Source: Gryllus longicercus (lineage: Eukaryota; Arthropoda; Insecta; Orthoptera; Gryllidae). Taken from it: a DNA stretch of 64,000 bases. The stretch covers positions 50,001 through 114,000 of the forward strand of contig JAZDUA010000585.1 of assembly GCA_038098605.1 (NCBI GenBank), given 5' to 3'. Under the pieces are notes generated by a model. That model worked only from the letters and a program-made list of their open reading frames with translations, searched no databases and was not told the origin of the DNA. Of the stretch, positions 14,527 to 25,325 are shown in pieces. Position 1 is the first letter of the stretch; every line of letters starts with the position of its first letter. Made by a program: the position numbers and the translations under genes.

Positions 14527-15440
14527 TCAGCATTTACTCAATGTATCAGGGAAACTGGACAAAAACTGAACGATATGGGGGTCATTGCCCCGGAAGCCTC
14601 TTAGGAAGAATGGAAGAAAACTGGGAGATATGGATGGGGATAGGTCTTGGGCAGGACACTGCCGAGATTGTGAAATGATGTGTTTTGCAAGCTCACCGAG
14701 AAGAAGAGAAGAGAGAAAGTTTAACTCAAATAATTTAACACGTGTGTCTCTCAGATGCAGTTTCAATTGGTTGTTCGCATGTTTAATTTCTTTGCACAGT
14801 GTTGGTTTGTTGTGCCAGAAAAACAGAGTCGAGACTATAATGTTCGTGTTTTGGGCGACAAGTTTTAGTTTGTCAACATCCTGTTCAGGTGTAAAATGAC
14901 CACCCAAATTGATGTCAGTCTGCTCTCCTATGATAATAACTGTGTCCTGATTGGTCAGTGTCTTTGGGTGGGTGTCCAACTCTGCAGTCAGGTCTGCAAC
15001 CCTCCCGTTAGGCAAAAAAATACGAGTAGATAAGACTGAGTAGTTGGAGGGTAACTTCCTACTGAGAATGGAGGAAAGATGGCGGCCATGGCTGTCAGCT
15101 AAAATAAGTACTTGTTTTTTAGGCTAAGTATAAATGTCTTTGTTTTCAAGTGGGTTAGAATGCGCAGTCTGTTTGCGTTGGTTTGTGCGTGTATTTGTTG
15201 GTGGCAGAGAAGGGTTGTGAGAATCAGGCCAACTGTACCCAACTGTCTGTATAGACATCTTCCAACCTTCGTATATGTTGATCTAAATTACTATTCATGT
15301 GTGTGAAGGCTTTCAGAAGGTCGGCTTTGAGAGTGTAGAGAGTAAAAAGAGTAGAACGATTAGTTGCCATGTCACGAATGCGTTTTAATGTACTTGATAA
15401 AACTGGAATAAATACAAGAAACTCAGATAAGAGCAACAAG
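14527..15440 (-). pseudogene. Decayed retroelement ORF with an SGNH/GDSL-type hydrolase motif
   Basis: Read on the minus strand, the frame open from about 15120 down to 14527 begins PKKQVLILADSHGRHLSSIL. ADSHGR is the catalytic-serine block of SGNH hydrolases. Later, TVIIIGEQTDI sits where this fold normally has a G-G-T-N-D-I block, so the conserved Asn appears lost. Upstream coding potential (about 15440-15130) continues in other frames, interrupted by at least one frameshift near 15228 and a stop near 15121. SGNH domains occur in ORF1 of some non-LTR retrotransposons, and a LINE reverse-transcriptase tail lies 0.8 kb away on the opposite strand. I infer a dead mobile-element ORF rather than a host esterase. 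Confidence 0.5.
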
Positions 15441-15717
15441 CTGTTAGCTTAATATTTTGAAAGTGTAAGATTGATATGTATTCAATAATGTTTTTTTTTT
15501 TAAATGATTCGATACTAGAATGGGAAGGTGAGTTGTTTACAAAATTGATTGAAAGCTAGTACTTGCGAACATTTTTCGTTATTACAAAAGATGTGCAGGG
15601 AGAGGAATCTAAAACTTAATGAAATAATGTTTTTCGTGGTCACAGTCCTTAGGGAAATTGTGTTTTCAAATTCAAGCGGGATCACTTTCTACTATCTTTT
15701 CCAGCTAGGGTCTTTTC

Positions 15718-15862
15718 GCATAAATCGTGAGATTTTACGGGGACTGATAAAATTTCACTTGTTTATTATCGCAGTAATGTAAATTTTCGCACAAATCGCG
15801 AGATTTTATGGTGACCGATAAAATACTTAACATACCACCGAATGTTTCGGTGGTATTCAATA
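15718..15862 (+). repeat. Tandem pair of short repeats shared with an element at 60.7-60.9 kb
   Basis: Two adjacent copies of a unit reading like 'aaatcgcgagattttatggt' then 'gaccgataaaat' occur at about 15718-15755 and 15789-15824. They are followed by 'aacataccaccgaatgtt'. The reverse complement of that order is seen at about 60835-60880, next to a foldback structure. This suggests two copies of one MITE-like family. Confidence 0.45.
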
Positions 15863-16431
15863 AACGCTAAACTTCAACATTACTGTTCCGTCATTAAACC
15901 TGAAGCGACTTATGCTTGTGAGACACTATTTAAATTGAACACCAAAGCAACAACTGATACACTGCAAAAGGTTGACAGAAAGATACTCAGAACCATCATT
16001 AATAAAAAACATCAGGTAGATGGACAATGGAGTTTAGTGCCTAATGCAGTGGTTTATAGGGAAAGTGAATCTATAATAGATACGATGAGAAAAAGAAGAA
16101 TTGCCATTTTCTGTCATCTTTCTAGATTAAATGATAATAGGATACTAAAACAACTATTTAATTACTTTTGGAACAGTAAAACAAAAAATAATTGGTTTAA
16201 AGAAGTTCAGAATGATTTAAAAGAGCTAAATATTACAATGAAGCAAATTGAAAATAGAGAAGAAAAAAGGATTCTCAAGAACAAACAAATAAGATTGCCA
16301 TTAAAAACTGTACAACGCAAACAATGTCATATCTGATGAAGAAAGGGCAGCCAGGTCGGCCAGAATGAAGAGGTTTTGGGAAAGGAAGATGATGCAAGCT
16401 AAATCTTCAGTTAATTCTTTATTAACATAAA
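15842..16431 (+). mobile_element. 5'-truncated non-LTR retrotransposon, reverse-transcriptase C-terminal remnant
   Basis: An open frame of 164 codons contains SVIKPEATYACETLF, LQKVDRKILRTIINKKHQ and TMRKRRIAIFCHLSRL. This is the layout of the region just after the reverse-transcriptase domain in LINE ORF2 proteins. The frame stops at 16336. The usual C-terminal continuation, SDEERAARSARMKRFWERKM, follows at once in another frame (about 16327-16431), showing a frameshift. The upstream domains are missing, as in 5'-truncated insertions. The copy cannot be functional. Confidence 0.75.
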
Positions 16432-18205
16432 TGTATTTGGGCTTGATTTAAGTGCTCCAATGTGGGCGTAAACTATGTAAATAAATATGTATAACTTACT
16501 ATGTAAAATAAGACTGTTTTATCCAATTTAACAAAGGGTTTTACTCTTTTAAAAGTTGTTCCAACAAAACAGATTCCAAATTTGTGGATTATTTTTCTCT
16601 GCTACCCTACTCCCAAGTGTATGATTGGTTTTCCTTTCAAGGAAAGGCTGAGAACAGTTACAAAGAGAATTTAGTATGCTAAGCATTCAATTTTTTTCAT
16701 ATTGTGCAGAAAAAGATGGGGCTAATTAGGAAAACAATTTATTCCTTTTTAACATCCAGAACGGTTGCGTATCAAGGGGCAGGGACAGTTTTTACCTCTC
16801 TTTATTTTGGTATGAAGTTACTATTTCATGGTTCATTATTAAAGCCTTGTGATCTTCACAAAACAAATATTGCATTTTGGAAACTGCATTGTCTCAAGTC
16901 ACAAAAACCAATTGCGATTTTACTTCAGTTTCTGCCAATGGGGAGAATATGGACAATGCGAATGTGTAGCCAGTGTGGTCAGTTGTGCAATTAGAGAGCA
17001 GCAGAGGACTAGTTCAAGAAAGAAGTGCCATAGATGGCACTAGTTCACCTTCTGATCTCTTTAGGCTAGGCTAGCTCTTCGGTTTTTCCTTGGTTTCTTC
17101 CCAAGTGCTACCTATTGATGCCTTCAAGGCTTTCACCTTTTCTCATTTTTTCCATTCCCTAATAGACTTATAATGTGACTTTGAGCAAACATCTGCATAT
17201 AAGCAAATTTTCATTGAAATAGTTGGAGTTATTCTTGAGAAAATGACATTTTTGAAAGTTGAATTATGAAAAGACACTATAATTTCTGAAAAACAATTTT
17301 TTAAAACCCATTTTCACAGAAAACTTTAATTTTTGCATTCTATTATATACAGAATTATATATGTAGTATAGAAAAGGTTTTGTCACGATTTTACTTCAGA
17401 TTTTCCGCCCAGAGAGGTAATGTACAAACAACAGCGAATGTTCGCCTGGACAGTCGGGGAAAGAAAAATTTCAACGGCGCTTCCTAAGCTGGAATAATTT
17501 CAGGTCAAGGGAGACCCCCTGAAATAAAAAATAGGGGTTCCTATTTAAGATTTCAATGTTGCCCACCGCCCCACCTAATTCTGGGGGCAGGGGGTGCTGA
17601 TTTTAGCATAGAATGATTCCCCCTTCAAAACTGTTAAGATTTGGTCGCGGCTCAATTTTTCGTACATCGCGTATTTTTTTTGTTATTTCAAGTTGTCAAG
17701 TTAAATGAGACACCTTGTATAATCATAAAGATAATATAAATGATCAACAAGGCAAATTCTTTATCATAAAAAGCTTTTATCAAAATGTAAAGTTATGTAA
17801 AACCATCTGTGAACCAAAGAGTGCTGTGAACAACGCTAGTGGCTAAATCGTTCAGCCGATTTTCTCCAAAATCGATATTCCACAGTCGATCTGACTGATC
17901 TGACGTAGGACATTTTTCAAATTTTCAAAACAACAAAAAAAAAAAAAAAAAAGGGCTTTATTGTTTGATTAAGTTTTTTGTTAGTGTGAAGGGCGAATGG
18001 TGCAGATCTGAATGTTCGTTGAAAACACTGATTTTTGGAAAATAGCAAAAGTCAAACTTTTTTCAGTCTTCTTACATCTGAAATATTAAAGATAGAGATT
18101 TTTTACCTTCAAGAAATATTTTCTTTAAAGATTGATTTTGAAATAAGGTCATGTAAAATTTTTCGAAAATTTGAGGACTTTTCGCATAATTTTGAGTGAA
18201 AATAG
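16432..18205. other. Intergenic stretch without a recognised gene
   Basis: No coding exon or RNA gene is convincing here. Short open frames at 16704-17043 lack domains. A poly-A run lies at about 17933-17952. The word 'gagacaccttgtataat' near 17708 resembles terminal motifs seen in many insect repeats, but no element could be delimited. Confidence 0.4.
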
Positions 18206-18209
18206 GGCG

Positions 18210-18573
18210 AGAATGCGGCGGCGATGGTGTAACGGTAAGCGTTTCGGACTGTTGTACCCAAGTTGGCGGGTTCAAACCCGATCGAAGCCGTGGATTTTTC
18301 AGGGCGAAAAAATCCTTCGTACGCCTTCCTTCGGAGGGGAAGTAAAGCCGGCTGTCCCATGTTAGTAGATTTACTTGCATGTAAAAGATCCTCAAGCCTA
18401 AATGACGCCTCTGAGCTAAATTCAAATCGCCTGTTTCTCGCTCAAGAAATACCTCCTTTCTCTGCTAGTTGGTGAAAGGAGCGTAGCGAAATTTACGTGG
18501 TCAGACGGAAGAGCAGGCCCTATGGCCTGAGTCTCGCCACGTAAAATAAGGCATTAATTCAATTCAATTCAGA
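18210..18573 (+). mobile_element. tRNA-derived SINE
   Basis: The 5' end (18210-18292) is tRNA-like: 'gatggtgtaacggtaagcg' resembles an A box and 'gggttcaaacccgatc' at about 18268-18283 is a near-perfect B box. An unrelated body follows, ending in a short (attca)n tail at about 18552-18571. Pol III-promoted head plus simple tail is the SINE layout. It is not an intact tRNA: the acceptor and anticodon stems do not close properly. Confidence 0.7.
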
Positions 18574-18772
18574 ATGTACGTGCTGTTTCAGCACCATTAG
18601 TTACTTGAAAGTTTCGTGACAAGTTAAAAATAATAGTTACTGGAAATTGTTTTGGGGACGGGAGAATTTCCCTCATTACATACCCGAGTGGATTCGTTAG
18701 CCACTATACAAGTTTTAATTTCGCGGTTGCACAGAGGCAAAACAATGTATTATAGAGGCAATTGGGTCAGTC

Positions 18773-18870
18773 ATAGAGGAGAGATACAACTCCTCTCTTG
18801 TCTTGTATTGTCTTGTCTTGCCTCTCTTGTCTTGTCTCAACTCCTCTCCTCTCTTGTATCTCTCCTCTAT
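18773..18870. repeat. Inverted repeat with pyrimidine-rich loop
   Basis: A perfect 17-nt arm, atagaggagagatacaa at 18773-18789, is matched by its reverse complement at 18854-18870. The intervening sequence is a (CTTGT)/(CTCCTCT)-type low-complexity run. It could form a stem-loop or arise from a small foldback. Confidence 0.75.
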
Positions 18871-19515
18871 AACTGCAATAGCCAGTGCACGAAGTATGGG
18901 CTGGTTATTCGTCCTATTTATTGCCAACAGATTGCGACTGTGGCACCTTTATGACTTCTTTTAGGTCAGCAAAGATGTAGTTTTGAAGATATACATTTCA
19001 CTTCTCGTTTGAATGTTTTTCAAAACATTATCATACAACAATGTTCACACACAAAAAATAAAAAATAAATAAAATTCTTTTTTCGTATTATCTGGCGTAG
19101 ATCGAAATGAGATTTCATTCGTTTTTCTGTAAAAATTCTTCAAGAACATCTAGTTTGTTGACATTAGAACGAAATGGAAGATCTTTGACATGGTCATCTT
19201 TGCCAAGGAGGTAGCGTCATCGCGTCAGTTGAGTGCACATGTTATTGTTTTGAATTTTTTGAGGTATTTTTTGTCGGAATTTAATGTGCAGAAATAATTG
19301 AGTTTGACAAATACTATTTGCTCTGCGTAATCGTTACTTCTCATTAAAAGAGTGGATATTGGCTTGTTATTTGCGAAATTTTCTGGACGTATGGTGGCTT
19401 TGCTATATACCACACGCTACGTCTAGCTGTCATACTCACGTTTGTGTCATTGAATTCTGTTCTGTAGCATTGAGTTATTATTTCATATGAAGGTTGTAAC
19501 CGCATGCAACATGGG
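18871..19515 (+). promoter_or_regulatory. 5' flank and probable 5' UTR of the G-alpha gene
   Basis: No coding sequence is seen. The region lies directly upstream of the Met that starts the myristoylation motif. I could not pick out a reliable TATA box or initiator. Confidence 0.35.
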
Positions 19516-22500
19516 ATGGGTGGATGTCTGACATTAGATAGAGAGGAATCTAAGGCTAGAAGGCGAAGTGAAGAAATAGACAAACAGTTGGGAGAATTAG
19601 CAAAGCAGGAACGCAATGTTATTAAGATCCTTCTTTTGGGTACGTTTTGTGTAGTACAATTGATTGGTTTGTGAACGTAAATGGCAAATAAATTAATAAA
19701 GATTTATGTAAATTTTAGGAGCGGGTGAGAGTGGTAAAAGTACTCTGGTAAAGCAGATGAAAATTATTCACAGTGATGGATTTACTAAAGAAGAACTTAG
19801 AAGTTTTCGGCCTACAGTCATGGACAATCTTCTTTCCTCCATGAAATATGTTTTAACTGGTATGGGGCTGCTGCGTATTAATTTACAATCTGCCAAAAAT
19901 AAGGTGATATATTTATTTCTTTTTAGAGAATTCTTTATATTAACGTTGCATTAAATATTAAAATAAATGGAGTATGTATTTTCAGGCCCATGCCCAAATT
20001 GTGCTTGCCAGTAGTTCCTGTTTTGATAAAGGCTTCAATGTCCTTCCACGTGTTGCTGCTGCTTTACAAGCTTTATGGCAGGACCGGGGGGTTCGATTAG
20101 CTGTAGCTAGAGGCTACGAATATGAACTGAATGATTCAGCTATTTAGTGAGTATTTTGTCTTTTTATACGTAGGCATATTATATTGCTTGGCTTTTGACT
20201 TCTTGTATATATACTTAAATTTTCTACTGTACATATGTTTGAAATAAATATTCAGAGTAACAGTAAACCCTTTTTATAGTTTGTTTGAAAATATGGAGCG
20301 AATCTGCGATGAAAAGTATGTGCCTACACCCACAGATGTTCTTCGTGCCAGAGTGCGTACGAATGGTATTATAGAAACTCATTTCAAAATAGGAGACACG
20401 ATTATAAGGTTAGTAAATTATGTAATTTTTACTTTTCCACCCTATACTATAGTTCACGGAAGAAAACACTCGTAATCACCTCAACAATACAGTCTCAAAT
20501 TTGAAGTTGTAAAATCCATGTTCAAGGTTCTTTTTAGCTGTAATGTTGCACACATGTCAGAATTAATGTCTAAGAGTGGTGTTCCAAAGATGAATAAGAC
20601 TGGTGCAAATGACGAGGAGATATACACTAAAATCAGTAAGGATGATGGATAGATGGAAGTATGTCATCCACAACTCTGGTAAAGAGTTGTCAGAATGTCA
20701 GTTTAGAAGCTTTTGAGCGGAAACTCGGTTAATTCATGAGGAGTAATATCTAGTGCCAACCTGCAGATCATTAAGATATTTTGATTTTTGGGGGTACTTT
20801 ACATGAATGCTTCTTTAATGTTTTGAAAATTTTTTAGATACTGGCTGCAATTTTTTGTTTAAATATTTTGCAGGAATAGAAACCAATATATTTATTACAG
20901 ATATTTATGTTTTTCAAAATGCATATATTTTTTAAAAATTGCATAGAAATTATTCAGAATGTTAGTGACAGCAGTTATGTTAGTGACAAGTTAAGCAATT
21001 GTTCATGCTTTTATTGCAGTATGTTTGACGTTGGAGGACAGAGATCTCAACGTCGAAAGTGGATTTATTGTTTTGATGATGTCCGTGCTGTAATGTTTGT
21101 TGTATCACTGAGCGGTTATGATATGACACTTGTGGTATGTAACGTTTATTTCTCTTCATTTACTTGTATTATTTAATATTAAAACACATTGAATTCTTGT
21201 AGACCCTTAACAGGTTATCTGTTAGTATTAGTCATTTACTGTCCTACAATTTAAATATTTGTCTGACAGCAACAGTGGAATAAAAATCAGAACATAGTAA
21301 ATATTTAAACAATTGGTAGCAATGATTATTTCTTTGTAATTCAAGGTATTTAGTTTTAAAGTGGTATTTTGTCTCTTGTATTAGTGAAAATGATTTATTT
21401 GTACTTTTGACTTTTTTACCTTTCTACACAAAGAGTAAGTTTCTATGAAATGACGAGGTATTGTAAAGCTGCCTCACAAGTGAGTGGTTTTTCAACAGAA
21501 AAACTTGTATTTTGGGGCTGTGGTGTTGAAAAAGTGGATAGATATTTAGTTCTTGAAATGGAAATAAAAAATCTGTATTTTTGGAAATGGCAGATGCAAA
21601 TATTTAACTTTTTTTAAGTGTCAGGAAGGTAGAGTTGAACTTTGAGGCTGGTGATATGTGGGTAATGTAACTGGTTTGTTAAATCTTAAGGACGAATCAA
21701 ACAGATTTGGACAAGAATCCTAGCTTGAAGAAATGTTTGCTGTTAGGAAACACTTTTGCAGGTGCATGTAGTATTATAATACTCCATAGCCATTACAAAT
21801 AATGTGAGAAAGTTGTTAGATTCCAATAACCAAATCAAATATGGAAACATATGAAGTATTGTAAAGCAGGTTATTGTGATCTGATTCATTTTGTAATATT
21901 GAAATAAGACCTTATAAAATTGTTTTTGTGAATTTTGCTCCATGTATTTCTTACTTCTTTTAAGGTCTTGGGCAGGTTATTTCAAATAATTTTAAGAAGT
22001 TGAAGCAAATCCTTTTCGTTTGTTCTTATAAGAAAACCATAAATTATGCAAAATAAGCATAATGCCTCTGGAATGGTGTTTCAATTATCACATTAGCCCT
22101 GAATATTCTTCTTGCTAACATCATAAATTTAGGCTCCTCTTTATAAAACTAAGTGTATTTTTCTTTCAGAATTTTGTACATCCTTGTGATTTTTAGTTCC
22201 TTCATATTCATTAACCACTAATCAAATTATTCACCACTTCTCCTAATTTGCAGACATTTTTGCTTTTGGTCCCAAGTTTCTCAATAGGGCATTTTCTTGC
22301 AAACTTGGCATCTGTTCAATTCTTAATAGTAATTTGATTTATTGTATGTTGTAGCATTTTCATTTTTAAAATGTTAATTCAGTGAATGAAGCTGAAAAAG
22401 TTCGCAATCATGACATAAGAAAATGGTGTCAAGAAAGGTAGATTTTTGCTTTTGTTGGTAATGTTGACATATTTGATTTCTGAGTGGTTGTCTATTTAGG

Positions 22501-25325
22501 TATAGTGCCTACAGAAATTGCTTTGTCCTTGAACTATACATTAATTTTCTCTTTTGGTACAACAATGCTACATAAACCAATAGTACTCCTGTTTTATCTT
22601 ATCATTGAGAAGATTACCAAGACCTAACTGGAAAAGCATGCTTTAAGTGATGAAGTAAACAAAAATGATTCTGATAGCTGTTGTTAGTATTCTTACTGGG
22701 TCCTTAATCCTTAATTTTATCCAATTTTTTTTTATTGAAGTTTGCCCTTCCACAAATACTATTACAATTTTAGATTTTTTGTTAGGAAAATGTAAGATTT
22801 TGCGGTAAGAGTAACAAATTCAATTGTCTTATTTAAAATGCAAGAATAAGTATAAATTATGTCATGAAACAAATTTTGGATATTCTTTACATGTTTTCAA
22901 TTTTAATTCTCAGTCAGATGTGTGATTTTAATGCATTTGTTTAACTTCATGTTTAATGATGATAATGAATTGTTTTATAACAAATTGTTTTTGTTATTGC
23001 TGGTTTGCTTTGATCGAAAGGAAACTAATTAATGTAGATGGTCATGATACTCCATTGAAAATTATTTATATGTTGTTTAATTAATTATTTAGTGGAGTGT
23101 TGTAATTGTCATGTGCAATCTAAAGAGTTAATGACCTTACCTCTCTCTTCTTAATTTTAACCTATATTCTCAACTACTACCTAACAAAAATTTGTCCTTA
23201 GTTTTTAATACCAAAGGATCAATTATGTAAAAATTGTTTACGTGCTAATTTAATTAATATACCGTATTTACCCGAATATAAGTCTACCCCCCTCCAATAT
23301 CTCATTCAAAAAACTCGGGGCATCTAACATTCCTCAATTAAGCTTAAGCGGTTTGGACTTGTTTTTACATTGCCTTTCCATGTCACGAAACTCGTAAATG
23401 TTGGCGTGACAATAAGTTGCGAAGGCGATAAAAATATAACGCGTATCTTTATCTATTATAATATTCACAGTCGTATTCTCGATTTCCACCGTGCATTTGC
23501 CGGGCAATTCAAACCGATTTATGTCAATGGGGCCTGTAAAGAGAATCTCAAGTGAATGGCATTATAAGTGAACCGCAACGTGAAAATGAATCAAAATCGT
23601 TGCCGAAATTTTGTGGATTGACAAGGCCGCTCGACTCTTGGTTCGACGTCCGGCAAGTACGAATCTATATAATACAAGGAAATGGGAAGAAAAGAAGAAA
23701 AAAAAAGAAAAACATTGATTGACAGTACTGACGCATTCTCGACGAGCTAGAGTATACTACAGTTGCGGCACATTCTACATCCAACCATATGAAAGGATGA
23801 TAAAACATATTTCCCAAGCAAAAACGTCCCAAAGTTGCCTGAACGTTACCCACCCAACAGACGTGCGAGTTCGCAGTTCAGAACTGGATCACACGAACTT
23901 TAAATTACGGGAATATGAAATAAAGAATCCGAGACCACGAGTAAGAGCGAAAAGAAAAATCCGATTACATTAAAGTTTATTAGGTGAATTTACATTAGGT
24001 TTATTATGTGGAGCAGTAAGAACTCAAATTCCACGTGCTAATTTTTCAGTTGAGTCTAAAAAGTCAGAGGAAGTTGCAGTATGGGAGAACCAATAAGAAA
24101 AATGTGTGTAGATAAGGACGATAGTAACAAAAAAACAAAATTTTCATAATTTTAAGGAAAAAGAAAATAATGCCAGTTCAGGCAGAAGTTATAATATTCT
24201 CATCCACTGTATAATTTTATAGTTAATTTCCAATTTTATAGTGATTAAATAGTAAGAAGTAGGTAACAAATTTAAAAATTCTCAGGGGCATATCTTCATA
24301 ATTAGGGGGTTGTCTTATATTTGGGTAAATTAGATAATTGGTCCAAAATGTTTGTGATTATTTCTGCTCTGCCAGGAGTAAGAGCATAAGTCAAAAATAA
24401 CTTCTTTTCTGGAAAGAAGTCTTCATAATAGTTGTATTTCCTTGGTTTTCCTAATTTTGTGCAAAAAATTAAAACAATATTCATAAAATATGTGATAAAT
24501 TGATTAATAACAATTGAATATTAGTAGTATTTAGAAGCAGATTAGAAGTAATGGTAAATTCTTCTTAGGAGGATCCTTCTGTCAACCGCCTCGAGGAGAG
24601 TCTCACCCTGTTTGGGCAGATAGTCAACAATAGATTCTTTCGTGAAGCTGCTTTTGTACTTTTCTTGAACAAGCTTGACCTCTTTCGGGAAAAGATTCTT
24701 TATTCTGGTCGTCATTTACGACTGTACTTCCCTGATTATAAAGGTAAGTTAATGAAATGCAGAGATAATATATTGTCGATATTTTATGAGAAGTGTAGAT
24801 GCATGTCTGTAATCATAAATGGGAATGGAAAATGCCATGAAAGTACTAGCAGACAAGGAAAATCAAAATAACAGTATCAACCAATAATCAAATGATTATA
24901 TTACATATCCTGTAATGATACATTGTGTTCTTCTGAGGAATGCTTACACATTTTGTTTTTTTCTACATATTTTGATGTTGCTCTTGGAACTACAAATGGT
25001 TCTTGTGATTGCTGGTTGACTTATCAGCATTTGACATGTACTGTCGGGATGCCCATAAAATTTAGAGATTTAGTAGCATCTTGGTATCCTGACAGTGGAA
25101 TTGAGGCTAATACTTAGAATGTGATTTATTACAGGACCTGATTATGATGTGGACAGGGGGGCCCTCTTTGTGCAACATAAATTTGCAGTTAGGAATCGCA
25201 ACTCTGCACGACCACTGTATCCACATTTCACCACAGCCACAGACACAGCCAACGTACAAGTGGTTTTTCAGGCTGTAATGGATGTGGTGGTGCATGCCAA
25301 TCTAGCACATGTTACCTTATTGTGA
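19516..25325 (+). CDS. Divergent heterotrimeric G-protein alpha subunit, complete, 7 exons
   Basis: Exons 19516-19639, 19719-19903, 19986-20146, 20280-20408, 21020-21134, 24569-24743 and 25135-25325 join in phase to 359 aa, a normal G-alpha length. The start gives MGGCLTLDREE: Gly2 for myristoylation and Cys4 for palmitoylation. Guanine-nucleotide motifs appear in order: GAGESGKST (G1, about residue 40), RVRTNGI with the catalytic Arg and switch I Thr (G2), DVGGQRSQRRKW with the catalytic Gln (G3), FLNKLDLF (G4) and TTATDTANV (G5, usually TCATDT). It should bind and hydrolyse GTP and couple receptors to effectors at the plasma membrane. The last residues, ANLAHVTLL, match none of the Gi/o, Gq, Gs or G12 tails I know and lack the pertussis-toxin Cys at -4. 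The N-terminus looks Gi/o-like, but the class is unresolved; insect G-alpha-f or G-alpha-v are candidates. An AATAAA lies at 25847-25852. Confidence 0.92.
23261..24330. mobile_element. DNA transposon with terminal inverted repeats, probably non-autonomous
   Basis: The left end reads 'atttacccgaatataagtc' followed by a C-rich run. The right end, reverse complemented from 24330, reads 'atttacccaaatataagac' followed by C-rich sequence. These imperfect inverted repeats of about 26 nt bound 1.07 kb. Internal open frames (for example 23719-23973) show no recognisable transposase domain. It sits in the 3.4-kb fifth intron of the G-alpha gene, in neutral position. The superfamily is not assigned; flanking TA dinucleotides would fit a Tc1/mariner/pogo-type insertion. 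Confidence 0.6.
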
